In this document: positions 13,701 to 23,942 of the stretch, in pieces | Layout of the letters: each line of letters begins with the position of its first letter | Numbering within the stretch: the stretch's first letter is position 1 | Source of the DNA: Bemisia tabaci | Lineage: Eukaryota > Arthropoda > Insecta > Hemiptera > Aleyrodidae | Assembly (NCBI RefSeq): GCF_918797505.1 | Contig: NC_092798.1 | Span: forward strand, 48,320,985 to 48,384,984 | Direction: 5' to 3' | DNA length: 64,000 bases | The notes under the pieces: model-generated | The model's database searches: none | What the model was told of the DNA's origin: nothing | What the model saw: the letters and a program-made list of their open reading frames with translations, nothing else | Made by a program: the position numbers and the translations under genes

Positions 13701-16118
13701 TTTATTTAAATTTGCTCTATTGCTTTCCGAGATCTGCCTCTATTTTACAGAATCTTGAGCTTTCCCTGGCTGTCAGAGCTATTATTCACTTGCACGATTC
13801 TATGTTTTAACTGGAAGCACAGTTATTATGCGTCTGTAATGAACAGTCGTCACCTTCCTTTCATGAGTAATTTTATTTGGGCCTCAAAATCTTTATTTTT
13901 ATTGTTACAACCACAAAAAATAACTATGTACTTAGTTAATCTTTCTCCAAGCTAAACTGACTCTTTATGTCCGTGAAGAAATGTAATAATGAAATGGACT
14001 GGAGTTTTAATAAAAGGTTTACTTTGACAAAAAATTGATACATACATACATACATACATACCCAGGATGGAAGATTGGACCAGGCCATCAAGAAGAGGAA
14101 TATGCTGGGTAGGAGGGCAATCGCTATGTTAAATGGAGTCCTTTGGGACCAAAGGATCTCCAAAGAGAACAAAAGGAGGATTTACAACGCGACTGTCAAG
14201 AGCATAGTAACCTACGGGTGTGAAGTATGGCCGATGAAACAGCGGACCCGGGAGGTTTTAGAGGCAACAGAGATGGACTTCTGGCGTAGATCCGCTGGTA
14301 TTTCCAGAAAGGATCGCGTCAGGAATGAGACGGTACGGGATATCATGGATGCCAAGCAGACCATCGTGCATGACATTATGACGAAACAACTCATCTGGTA
14401 TGGTCATGTCCAGAGAATGGCAGGAGACAGGTTGCCGAAGAAGGTCCTTGACTGGGTTCCTCCTGGGAGAAGACGCAGAGGGCGCCCAATGAAAGGTTGG
14501 AGGGACGGGATTGAAGCAGAAATGTTGAGGTGCTCAATCCCCCAAGATTTGTGGTTTGAAAGAGAGCAGTGGAGGTTAGGAGTCGTAGAGCGCGAGGGAG
14601 TGCTGTAAAGCGACATGTACAAAAAATTGATACATTTTAAAAACCGTTGATCTAAAATTTATTCCTCCGATTTTAGAGATCAAAAAGATTCAAAATTTGC
14701 AGAGTGATTACATTGGTGTCTCTGCTTCTAGAATTTGATAAAAATTGCTTGACTTAAATCATGTGCTGATTTTAACCGTGGATCGGTTCAAGGAATTTTT
14801 TTCGATTTAAATTTACTTCGAAAAATCGATGGAACCTTTTGTTTTCTTGTGCTAAAAAACTGATATCTCGAAATAATTGATTTGAATTCAACACACCTGC
14901 TTCCTAAATGTCGAAAATTACCCTGTTTTTCTCCCACTAATTTTCCAAATTCTATTTTCAGGTTTTCCTTGTTTGACTCTAACTTAAATTTGTAATAATT
15001 TATCATTTTTTTCAGATATGGTTAAAGATAGAAATGCATATAACAGAGACTCGTCTGGTGAAGAGGATTCAGATGATGAAGAAGAAAGTAATAACAAATC
15101 ACAGCTTGCTAGCCCTGATCAGGTATGTATCACATTTTTATTCCAAAAGTTTTAGGAAAATTTCGGTGGCCAAACTACCGACCATATGCAGAGTTCCCGC
15201 ATTCAGGGAAAGTGGGGAAATGTCGAGGAATCTTAAAAAGTCAGTGAAAATCGGGAACTGGCAAGAAATTAGAAGAAGTTAGTAAAAGCAGGAAACGGAA
15301 ATTTTAAAAAGTCAGTTGAAACAGCGAAATGTTGAGAAAGTTTAAAAATTCAGTTGAAAACAGAGAATTGTCAAGGAAAATGACAAAAGTGCAGGGAGAA
15401 ATCATCACAATCTCTTCATTTCCTTCCTAAAATGTGTTTGGCGCTTCAAGCAACACATTTTGTGTGTTCAAGTCTGAAAGTGGCGATTTTAATCATCCAG
15501 CATATCATAAAAGGTCGGGGAATTTTACCAACATTTCCCAGGAAATCGAGGAACGTAAGGGAATTTAATTTTCTAAATTTTGGGGGAACCCCGCACATAT
15601 CTCTGTCGTACCATTTTAGTTTTGTATCAAATTTTGTATTTTAAAGGATAGGTAATCATCACAATTGAACGGAATTCTGCATAATTTCCCATTGCCTTGT
15701 CAAGAATATTTTTTGAAAATCCTAAAAATTTTCAGCACAAGTTCAATCTCAGATAATCTTCAAGTATACTGAAACCCTTCAATTAAGATAAATGTTTTTG
15801 TAATTTCACTGTCTATGTGTTATCAAAAGATGTAATTGAGTTGCTAAAAAAGAATGCTTAGAATCACAAGGAACAGACCAGAATAATAGAACCTGCAGGC
15901 TAATTAGTTAGAGTTTATAGACCGCTGGCAGTTTTTTTATGAACAGTCAAACAATTATTGGTCTTCTCCAGAAGAAATTTTCAATATTTCAATTGATTTT
16001 CTTGATACTTCGACGATTCGTTAAGTTTGCATGGTTAGCATCATAGTCTCATCTTTTTCTAATGTGTTGATTTTCTCTTTTTTGCCAGCCAAAATTCTAT
16101 GGATCAGTTCCTGCGTAA
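4780..16118 (+). CDS. PLEKHF2: Phafin: PH and FYVE domain endosomal protein (PLEKHF1/2 family; fly rush homologue)
   Basis: Nine coding exons join in phase to 819 nt, 272 aa. The family binds PI3P on endosomes and autophagic/lysosomal membranes and acts in endosome fusion and lysosomal traffic. Seen here: MVDRL start, conserved SEANARRISMVE block, PH domain (about 35-132) with QFFLFNDILVYG and NGWLICT...EKQEWMAHI, then a FYVE finger (about 145-212) with WxxD (W149-D152), the R-R-H-H-C-R PI3P signature (171-176), eight zinc cysteines (158, 161, 175, 178, 183, 186, 204, 207) and RVC (202-204). An acidic tail (GEEDSDDEEES) ends in PKFYGSVPA. Length (about 250-280 aa) and domain order fit the family. 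The ATG is the only one giving the family N-terminus. It could be named either PLEKHF1 or PLEKHF2; invertebrates usually have a single phafin. Introns contain several mobile elements. Confidence 0.95.
5456..5889. repeat. Palindromic fold-back element, family A copy 1
   Basis: The ends are inverted (GGGTCAGTT...AACTGACCC) and both arms share segments such as GATTGGCTGAAAATA-like/TAGTATTTTTGTCTGATC and AACCGAGATATTGCG/CGCAATATTTTGGTT. It lies in phafin intron 1. A second copy is at 41168-41585. No intact ORF; small frames inside are arm translations. Confidence 0.8.
6034..6555. repeat. Short inverted repeat pair around a non-coding core
   Basis: TAGAGCTTGCGTAGATAAGT (6041-6060) is nearly the reverse complement of ACTTATCTGATGCAAGCTCTA near 6530-6552. 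It could be the ends of a degraded element; no target duplication was recognised. Confidence 0.4.
6970..7034 (+). CDS. PLEKHF2: Phafin coding exon 2
   Basis: Acceptor ...aatacag, donor GTAAGA. Encodes residues 6-27, the invariant SEANARRISMVESCFGSSGQ block typical of phafins. Confidence 0.93.
7419..7544. mobile_element. Short palindromic MITE, family B copy 1
   Basis: Inverted ends TTGGACGTATTTCTGCC / GGCAGAAATACGTCCAA surround a shared core, GAGCCCTGAGACCCATAAGA ... AACAGGGCTC. A closely similar copy lies at 22419-22542, and a related core lies in UTP14 intron 4 (51736-51808 plus 55895-55956). Located in phafin intron 2. Confidence 0.85.
7971..8108 (+). CDS. PLEKHF2: Phafin coding exon 3 (PH domain start)
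   Basis: Acceptor ...ttttatag, donor GTAATT. Encodes residues 28-73, including GRVLVGEGVLTKMCRKKPK and the QFFLFNDILVYG strand of the PH domain. Confidence 0.95.
8428..9196 (-). mobile_element. Mariner-derived element with long TIRs and a transposase C-terminal relic
   Basis: Starts GGGTGTTCAAAAAGTAATGCA and ends with its inverse, flanked by TA on both sides, as for Tc1/mariner insertions. The inverted arms run about 265 bp (8428-8690 and 8930-9196). Between them, minus strand about 8770-8920 translates to pieces such as RFDSIAEI, stop, TAVQKFFKTLHQEDFKQTI and VQSGGKYFE. This resembles the C-terminus of mariner transposases (a helix-rich region ending in NGDYFE-like residues). The catalytic DDD region is absent, so this is a non-autonomous derivative. 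It lies in phafin intron 3. Confidence 0.85.
9477..9540 (+). CDS. PLEKHF2: Phafin coding exon 4 (PH domain)
   Basis: Acceptor ...tttttcag, donor GTGAGT. Encodes YNKQHVIPLEEIKLNPLEDEG plus one base of a split Gln codon. Confidence 0.95.
10665..10790 (+). CDS. PLEKHF2: Phafin coding exon 5 (end of PH domain)
   Basis: Acceptor ...cccgcag, donor GTAAGT. Encodes LRNGWLICTASKSFAVYAA to EDLLKK, including the C-terminal PH helix with its conserved Trp. Confidence 0.95.
11072..11466. mobile_element. Non-autonomous hAT-type element
   Basis: Terminal inverted repeats TAGGGCTGTGCGA and TCGCATAGCCCTA. A perfect 8-bp target duplication ATTTTATG flanks it (11064-11071 and 11467-11474), the size made by hAT transposases. 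The inside is rich in CTCGAGT/GAGTTCGAG-type sub-repeats and has no transposase frame. Located in phafin intron 5. Confidence 0.88.
11526..11823. repeat. Hairpin element flanked by a 12-bp direct repeat
   Basis: The direct repeat TTACCTACTTAT lies on both sides (11514-11525, 11824-11835). The inner part (11611-11814) folds back: CGACGTGTTTCAGGGCTCCC matches the inverse of the region around GGGACCACTGAAACGCATCGG, with a loop near 11708-11722. No ORF. Phafin intron 5. Confidence 0.7.
11980..12086 (+). CDS. PLEKHF2: Phafin coding exon 6 (start of FYVE)
   Basis: Acceptor ...cttaaag, donor GTAAGC. Encodes HAAVWVPDSEANVCMHCKK to NRR, with the WxxD motif and the first zinc Cys pair. Confidence 0.95.
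12130..12420. repeat. Degraded fold-back repeat related to 23040-23290
   Basis: GATAGACAAAG near 12140 is the inverse of CTTTGTCTATC near 12370. The segment containing ACCACCCGCTTCCA resembles, in reverse, GGAAGCAGGTGGTTGCAATG near 23104-23123. Confidence 0.5.
12974..13139 (+). CDS. PLEKHF2: Phafin coding exon 7 (FYVE core)
   Basis: Acceptor ...acaccag, donor GTTTGT (weaker than consensus). Encodes HHCRKCGAVVCGPCSSKRF to LSDNSKG, carrying the remaining six zinc ligands. Confidence 0.95.
13226..13312. repeat. Single arm of the 23-kb inverted-repeat family
   Basis: AGGAAGTCTGCAGCATCG followed by a segment like GATATATGGTTTCACACTTTG matches both arms of the element at 23348-23942 with some changes. 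Located in phafin intron 7. Confidence 0.6.
14040..14061. repeat. TACA tetranucleotide microsatellite
   Basis: About five ATAC/CATA units growing out of the 3' end of the left target-site copy (GATACAT). Confidence 0.9.
14062..14608 (+). pseudogene. C-terminal fragment of LINE reverse transcriptase (ORF2)
   Basis: An open frame of about 180 residues gives GRRAIAMLNGVLWDQRISK, IVTYGCEVWPM, a DFWRRSAG block, and a basic PPGRRRRGRPMKGW stretch. This is the typical thumb/C-terminal part of insect RTE/CR1-like reverse transcriptases. Endonuclease and the catalytic FADD region are missing, so it is a truncated copy, though the remaining frame is undamaged. It ends in a TAA very close to the 3' target duplication, leaving almost no 3' UTR. 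Confidence 0.85.
15016..15122 (+). CDS. PLEKHF2: Phafin coding exon 8 (acidic tail)
   Basis: Acceptor ...tttttcag, donor GTATGT. Encodes DMVKDRNAYNRDSSGEEDSD and onward to SPDQ, the acidic/serine tail characteristic of phafins. Confidence 0.92.
15203..15396. repeat. Degenerate tandem repeat of about 38 bp
   Basis: About five diverged units of the type GGGAAATGTCGAGGAA-TTTAAAAAGTCAGTGAAAA. The core AAAAAGTCAGT(T)GAAA recurs three times. A related stretch follows near 15516-15580. Phafin intron 8. Confidence 0.65.
16089..16118 (+). CDS. PLEKHF2: Phafin coding exon 9 (terminal)
   Basis: Acceptor ...tttgccag. Encodes PKFYGSVPA then TAA. The in-phase join and family-like ending support it despite its shortness. 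Confidence 0.85.
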   Translation, partial: PKFYGSVPA

Positions 16119-19007
16119 CATCGAAAAGTTGACTCTATCGGTCTTTCTACAGAAAAAAGCTAAGTAAATTGGCCTAATCTACACCGTATCCCTTTTCCCT
16201 TTTTTTAGCCTTTTTTACTGTTCAGCGGTTTTAGAACTGTTCTGTTTTAATTTGTCTTTTACCTAGTTGACTAGCAATATAACGAAAATCACAGCCTGCT
16301 CACAGAAGTTTTTGACCCTTTTATAAAAAAAAGGAGGGAAAGGAAAGTAGAGTTTTCTGCTCCAGCGCTTCAGCAGTGGTTAAATCTTATTAAAATGAGC
16401 AGCCATTACATCTGATAAAGTTTATTTTTAGAGATTAACCAGGATTTACTCAGGATCTTGGGTCAAGAAACAAAGATCACTTTTTTTTTGCAGGAAAATA
16501 TTGGTAAGATTTGACAACTTTATGGAAAAATCAATTCTCAGAATATTTTGTGTAATGTGGATTAGATGTTACAGTAGTCAAAAAGAGGGGCAAAAGATTC
16601 AATATGCAGTTTTTCATGGACAATCTGAATAGGTATTTTCTGCATAGTTGTAGCACAAAAAATTTGATTTTTGGTTATTAAATTGATGAATTACCCATCG
16701 ATAAGTCATCTATAGGTTTTATGGCAATCTCCATTAGCAATGATATCTAAAGCCACTGTAGTAACTTGCCTTATTTCAACAATCTTTTCGGTTTCTCGCA
16801 AAATTTTACGCAAGGAAAACTTTACTAAAGCCCTGCAAAAATTCCTTGCCACTGCTCCGTTAGTTTTACTGTGCAAGCAAATTACAAAGGTATCCTGTGA
16901 GTTTTTAACAGTAGAGATATTTTGTAGTAAATTTTGCTAATTTGATTAAGCTGTCATCGATCTCTCAGAGGTCGTTATCTTTTATTGATATTTCATATAA
17001 ATCAGCATACCAAATTCTGATCTTGATTTTAATTTTTTTAAAAAAAAAAAAAACTTTCTCTGTGAATTATTTTATTGTTTTAAAGATTTACATCCAACCG
17101 TCATTGAATTATTTTCTTGTTTAAGCCACTCTGCACATTCTTTTGTAGAAAATTCAATGGATGGTTTTTATTGTACAATCAATTTTTTTACAGGTCAAAA
17201 ATTGACCATAAAGTTAGCCTTTGGGGCATGATGTTGCCTGATACATAATAGTATGATAGTTCCTCCAACTTCAAGACTCCGTCAATTATTCTTTTTTCAC
17301 TTCTACGGTTAAAAATAAATATTGCTCCAAGCTCTTTTTACTCTATGCGATTGCTCCTCACTGCCTGATGAAACAACCAACAAAATTTAATCAACGAATC
17401 TGACCAAAGAAGTCCAGCGTTGCTGCCAACATTGGACAGTTATTATATTTCTGCCTTTTCCAGTCACTTGTGACCGAATGGCTTTTAATTTATCCAAGTT
17501 AAAAAAAAAAAATATTGATTTGCTTTTATAGAACGTATTTCTAAATCAAAGTTTCTCAGTTTTGGACTGAAAAATGCATTTATTTTCTCCTTTTGATTCT
17601 GGTCAATTTTTTAGCAAAGATGACGCATGCTTCCTTAAAAAACAAATTCTGGAAATTTATGTAAAAAAAGATGATTTCAAGTTATGTTATCATCTGAGGA
17701 ATTAACTGTAAAATTCTATCCTGTTGAATGAATGGATGGTCAATTATAGTTGCCAGATAGTTGGTTTTCCCTTTTTAAGTTCATGTATAGAATCCACATT
17801 TTACTAGACAAGCTGGCAATTTCGTAAAGGTCAATCAAATAGTGTGAAATGGGCTTTATGCTCTCCGTTTTGAAGTTTGTGTAAATAGTGATTCCTTTAT
17901 TTTATTGAATTTATAGTATTTACAAAAAAATTTACCAGCATGTACAATTTGAATTCTGCTACATAATCCTTTATTTTAAATCCTGCTGTGTTTAAAAAAT
18001 CTCATCGAACTTAGTCTTGCCGTAGTTACTTGTCAAAGAAATAATGACCAAAGAGGAAAAGACTCATGTCTCTTTGAATTGATACAACCCTTGGTATTCC
18101 CAATGAACTCTATTGCTTGCCAAATTTTATTCTCCTGTTTCTGCTAATTGAGGACAACATAATTCCCTCGATGATGCATTTTAACTCTATCTATTGAAAG
18201 CAATTTTTTTACAGTTCTTAAACTTTGTAGAACCCTGTTCAAAATATATTATAAAGTAAGTGTAATATAGTATACTCCTTGTACTATAATGTAAGAGACC
18301 CTTCATTTTGGAATGTCAGGAGATCCAAAAAATCAAATTTTGTTTTTTTTTTAAAAAAAAAAAATAATGCACGAACAGGTCTGACCTGAATTTTATGTTA
18401 ATTCAACACATATTAATTATTACTGAACGCTTCTCCTCACTGTAATCCTATCGCCACCCCCCCCCCCCTTCAAAGAAAAACCTTCAATTTTCTCTCACCT
18501 CATTGCATGATTTAGCTGTTGTGTTTACTGTTTTTCTACTGTTTATACCCTGAAATCTCTTTTGTGCCTTGTAACTTCGTTAATTGGTGACCTCAACATA
18601 GTCCTGTGATCACAGACATTCTCACAAAGAACCTTATATTGGATCGGCATTTAACTATTTTATGTATGTATGTGTAGCAAAATTTACACTTCTGATCAAC
18701 CACTCGATATGGAATCTTATCCGGTTCAGAAATATCTCCCGAAGTTATTTATGAATGCTAGAAATAAGTTGAGACGTTTCAACTCTAGTGATTTAACAAT
18801 CGTAACAACTTCTTTGAGAACTTCTTTTCCGAAATACCAGCATAGTAGTGCTCAAGTATTTCAATCAATTTTTTATCTATTCATCACACTTAGGTGAGCC
18901 TGCCTGAGGTTACCTTGCCTGGAAATGAACTTAGAGTATCATACATTTTTATTTTCAACTGAGTCTGATTCAGTTTCCTTAAATGAGCAACGGTTTATCT
19001 TGGCCAA

Positions 19008-19152
19008 AGTCCATGCAAAATAAGTTTACGCCCATTTAGACTCAGACAGAAGATCATTTGGTGTCAGCTGAGCATTGAAAGCAGATGCAAGAATCAAGAT
19101 CGCAGATCTTCTGTTGCAGTCTAAAAGTGCATAAACTTATTTAGCGTGGACT
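19008..19152. repeat. Palindromic MITE-like element
   Basis: The first about 49 bases, AGTCCATGCAAAATAAGTTT to ACAGAAGATC, are nearly the reverse complement of the last about 49 bases, GATCTTCTGTTGCAG to AGCGTGGACT. A loop of about 48 bases separates the arms. No ORF. Confidence 0.75.
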
Positions 19153-19809
19153 CTAATCGGTGCATATTGACGGTGAGAAATGCGTATCTGAATCACAATG
19201 ATCAATTTTTTACTTTCTACCAAAAAAGCAAATCAAATTATTTCCTTACAATTTTGTCAGAATTTTTTTGAGTGAGTAAAGGAAACTCACAGAAAATTTC
19301 TATAAAGACCATTAGTTAATTTTCTTTCGAAAAAATAAAACATGAGGGAGACTTACCTACTACATCGCAATCTATGTTACGTATTTTTCGACTTTATCCA
19401 TTGATATATCAATTATCATCTCTCATAAGACAATGTCTTTCGAGGTCTGTATACCTTAAAGATTTGACCTGTTTCAGTATAATAGTCTAGTTGTTCATCT
19501 TCTATTATTTGATGATTACAGAATAGAGGAAAGACCATTAGAAAGGTTTTTCCAAAGGATGGAGTTGTGGTCGGACTGTTAAAATTATTTTTACTAATGA
19601 ACATAGGTCTCTCATTTATTGTGTACATGCAGAAGAAAAGTTTGAAAATTCTGGTTTGCAATTTAAATTGAATTCATGCTATTTCTGCTTCTTAAGTAAT
19701 TCTTAAATTAATGTTACTTTTTCTTACTTTTCTCTCAAGTGCCTTATGTGAAGTTTAAAAAAGTTTAAAATGGATTAGAATATTCACAATATTGTATTTG
19801 ATGATTTTT

Positions 19810-19906
19810 AGATTAGAAAATATTGCGAAATATCATGACATGAGCCATCCAAACGCCAAGCATCTGCATTCCATTGAATGGGAGTTATCGCTCTTCGAAG
19901 AACCAG
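19810..19906 (+). CDS. Orphan exon candidate
   Basis: tgatttttag could be an acceptor and GTGAATT a donor. One frame stays open across the piece, reading LENIAKYHDMSHPN to IEWELSLFEEP. I do not recognise it and found no neighbouring exon to join. It could be an exon of a gene nested here, or chance. Confidence 0.2.
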
Positions 19907-22418
19907 GTGAATTCTTTCACCCATCGCATTAGTTCAGTTCCCATCATGGTCTCCCTCCTCCCCCATCAATCTATAATGAAAAGTATTAACATCAGTAAGA
20001 AGATGTATCAACAGATAAGCTCATTCTAGAGGAAACCATGGTGTGCACTGATATGTGGTGGATAAAGTAAGTAAAACTCGTTTCAGCCAGGTAGGCAGTT
20101 GTTGACTGGTGATCATCATGCATAGTCAAAAAATTCACATGAGATGTTACTCTCAGTCACAGCATCTGTCATCTGTAAACATAAAGTAAACATCAGTCAA
20201 CCTGCTATCTGACACAAGTTCTACAGAATTTCTCAAAGAGCAGATTCTTTTAACATTGGATGCGCAGCTTGGGTGTTGTGACAGATTTTTTAATCTTTGC
20301 TCATGTGTAAGCTTCCATCATTAATGTACATTTTACGGCTCAAACAGCTCATCCTTACCCAGCTAACGTACTTGAATGATTACTTATTAATGTCTGATGA
20401 GGAATATGATGTACTGGGCATTTTTGACGAATTGTAATGAGTGCGTTTTGTAATGTGAAGTGGACGACAAGCTTTTTAAAATGGAGTGTCACATGATAGG
20501 ATTGCAATAGTGAATTTAAGACGCATCATCCATCTGCTTCTTACTCAAAACAGTTTAAGTTGTATTGTTTTCTCACTCTGCTGAATGATATTTGAGATTA
20601 CACCAATGTGGTAGGTACTGTTTTTTAGTTGAAAATAAGTGTGTTTATTGTTAAAGGTATCTATCTATTACACACATGTTTGTAAATAATAGTTAAAAAT
20701 TGAAAATGGTAACTCTCGTCAGAAGTCTCACATTTATTTGAACAATGTTATCAAATGTGAGGTTTTGCATAGCTGATTTGATGATTTTTGGATTGAAACA
20801 GAGTTGAACGCTGCGAAATAGAGCTCCGGAGGAAATCTTTTTGGGTCAAATATGTATTAAGCACAGAGGACGATTGCAGTGTTGAATGCGGCTCTTTCAC
20901 TGTATGAACAAGCCTAATATTCTTCATATATTGTAGGAAAATCCTCTAATATCCTAGTAAAGATTTGTCTCCTGAATGGAAAACTGTAGCTTTTTGGTCA
21001 AAATCATACGTTTTCTAGACAGCGAATACCACTAGGGACTGAATACTTACTTTCGCGTTGGATACTTCACTGAAACGTTCGGAAATATTGGTCTTTGAAG
21101 CAGCTCTCCAAGGTAACAGCTGTTTTGAAAAATGCTGGAGAGGTATATGGTGGAGTTATCCGTCAAGTTTCATCCACAAAATTTTGGCTCTCGGAAAACT
21201 TGTCTTAAAAATAATCATTTTGGAGCAAAGAGGGAGCATTGATAAGAGTAAAATCAGTTAGACGTTTTTATGATAAAGCAATAGAACTACATTTAGATCA
21301 ATGCCTTGCATAGTCCTGGGCAGCCACTTCATTGTCATGCAAAAAAAAATTTGTGAGAAAACTGAAGGATAGAAGAGAAACAGCGAGGTGAGCTAACAGT
21401 GTAGTTTCAGCATTATTCATGCATTCAAGAGATATACATGTAATGCAAAGATGTATCGGAACTTTTTGATGACATTTGGTATTACCATTAGTATTATTAA
21501 CTGTTATTGTGTTTTAGCAAAGTATTAAATTAAGTAGCAATTACTGTCATTGATATTTTTTTTTCTTTACAAATCTTAGAGATAGAGTCAAGCTGATTTT
21601 GCCTCTATCAATACCCTCCTTCTGCATTTTTCCTCCCGAAAGCTCAATTATCTACACACATTGATTTTCTCATTACCAACTAATTTTTACTTTCCCAGAT
21701 TTTTCAATCAGGCTAACGCAACAGTTTCTGATACGGAATTTTTAGAAAATTGTCTAAAAATTTGAATGCTCTCTTCCCCTTCTTTTGATGTTTGTTTTCT
21801 GAGTTACAGTGCAACAAGTATACCGAAACTCGTAAAATATTGTTACCATCCAAAACATGTGTCTTACAAATTGATATACTTACAGATGTTATGTATTTTG
21901 AGCCCGTTCAAGTGATCGTCCTAACTTGTATTTTTCACATGGTGCTTACATTTTTTTTTACTATAATTAAATGTAAGTAGCATATCATATGATGGAGGAT
22001 TAATTTCGAAAAGAAAATTTCAAAAATATTATCCAGGTTGAGTTCCGCTGACTAGAGCAACTACTTTTAATAACAGAGAACCTCTTTGTCTCCCAATTTT
22101 AATTCCCAATAATTACTCCTCCTTTCTTTTTTTATTTATGGTTAAAAAAAATAAAATAAAATAATAGGTAACGAGAGATGCCTTATATTTTAATCTGATT
22201 CTCTTGCTGTCAAACTTTTTTTACACTGTGGTGATAATAGGAAAAAAAATTGTTAGTTACAGTGATCTTGTTTTTTTTTTTTTTTACCGTGCAAAATTGT
22301 CATAAAAGTATGTATCAGAATTTCAAGAACTGGCTCTCCTTTTGTATATCAGTGGAGGATGCAAAATTTCTCATACATACTCTAATGAGTTATAAAATTT
22401 CAGTATGGGGGTAATAAC

Positions 22419-22542
22419 TGGATGTATTTCTGCCAAACGGAATTATGTGCATCAAGAAATAAGCCCTGAGACCCATAAGAATATATGCATAACAGGGCTC
22501 ACATCATAATGCACATAGTTCCGTTTGGCAGAAATGCGTCCA
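22419..22542. mobile_element. Short palindromic MITE, family B copy 2
   Basis: Ends TGGATGTATTTCTGCCAAAC / GTTTGGCAGAAATGCGTCCA. Core AAGCCCTGAGACCCATAAGA to AACAGGGCTC is almost identical to the copy at 7419-7544. Arms here are better preserved than in copy 1. Confidence 0.88.
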
Positions 22543-23039
22543 ACCTTACGTCCAGTATTGAAGTTCATAGCCAATGAGAGAAAAAGTTGTGACTCACAAC
22601 ATTATAACCTTTAAATCTTTATTACTTTAAGGTGTTATCTTATCCAGGCTAGTTAAGACTGGCGAAAGACCATCATTTTCTTATTTCCCTCTTCTACTTT
22701 TCATCATGAACTCTCTATTTTTATGATCAGGACATTTGTAATGTTAAAAGTGCAAGTCCACTTTTTGCTTGTAGCTTAGTATCAAGTTAACTTATTATAG
22801 AGATGCCTTGGGCTTTTTATCAGTGTATAAAATGAAACGCAAATGAAGTTCTTATACCTTAGTTGAAGTTTCTGCAAGTTTGTGATAATGTAGGTAAGGA
22901 AACAGTATATTTTTTAACACAAACTAAATTACCTATTTTTCTTAATATTTCTATGTTATTGAATAATAAAATTTTGAATAATGTATTGATTTTTTGTTTC
23001 TTCTATTGTGTCTTTCCCATGTGTCGATAATTGGAAACA

Positions 23040-23290
23040 CTTGAGTGAAGGACTGACTGACAGAGAAAATTCCAACGGAAAGGGATATAGAGGGATCCTA
23101 TCGTGGAAGCAGGTGGTTGCAATGGACAAAGGAGGTCGGTAATAAACTGACTAACGGCAACCCAAGTCCATCATTTACCCTCTTAGTTTTTAAGAATCAT
23201 TCATTTCAATCAATAGGATCCCTCCATACTTTCTATGTCTTCTGTGTCAATCGCTTTTTCTATCAATTTCAACTAGCAGCCCACCGTTAC
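23040..23290. repeat. Fold-back repeat
   Basis: AGAGGGATCCTAT near 23088 is the inverse of ATAGGATCCCTCCAT near 23213, with further imperfect arm pairing either side. Related to the repeat at 12130-12420. Confidence 0.55.
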
Positions 23291-23347
23291 TTTTCTTTGA
23301 AAATATTCAGTTTTTTCCAAATTCCACAGTTTTTATTAACTACGAAA

Positions 23348-23942
23348 GGTCAAAGTGTGGAACCATGTATCTCTGTTTGCGATGTTGCAGACTTCCCGTC
23401 ATGCTTTATTTTTCTTCGTGAAATTAATCAACATAATTTCTTGAAAACTTCCTTGAGTTTTCTTTTGTGTTAGCAGAATATTCTGTATAAATTGCAAGCT
23501 ATAAAATTAGATTTTTCTCTTTGAAAAAATAATGTAGGAAAGGGAATTTTGAAACATTGCAACGGAAGTACTATGGAGAGTGAGATACACTTGTACCCAC
23601 TTTATGACAAACATCTCAAAACATTTTTGTCAGCTAAAAAATTCAAGACTGGTTTAAGTAATGTGCTACATAGGACAAATAAAATTGAGAGATCGTAAGG
23701 TGAGTTTTAGAAGGGCTTGTTTTTCTGGATCTCCGTCGCAGCGTTTCAAAATTTGAGCTCCTACTTTATTTTCTTTAATAGTAGAAACAAGCCAACTTAG
23801 TTGCTTGAAATCTGAACGGAATTTTTTGCTAACAAAAAGGAAACTCAAAGAAGTTTTCAAGAACTAATTTTTTAAGGAAAAATAAATTATGATAGAAAGT
23901 CTACATTGTTGCAAACAGGATACACGGTTTCGCACTGCGGCC
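23348..23942. repeat. Inverted-repeat element with arms of about 120 bp
   Basis: The left arm (23348-23474), with GTCAAAGTGTGGAACC, GATGTTGCAGACTTCCCGTC and TGAAAACTTCCTTGAGTTT, is the inverse of the right arm (23826-23942). The core of about 350 bp has no coding frame. A solo arm is at 13226-13312 and a degraded one near 38870-38920. Confidence 0.75.

Larger units (their letters stand above)
14027..14635 (+). mobile_element. 5'-truncated non-LTR retrotransposon with 17-bp target duplication
   Basis: Flanked by a perfect 17-bp direct repeat ACAAAAAATTGATACAT (14027-14043 and 14619-14635), the signature of target-primed insertion. The left copy runs straight into a TACA tetranucleotide tract (about 14040-14061) before the LINE coding sequence. 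Located in phafin intron 7. Confidence 0.88.
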
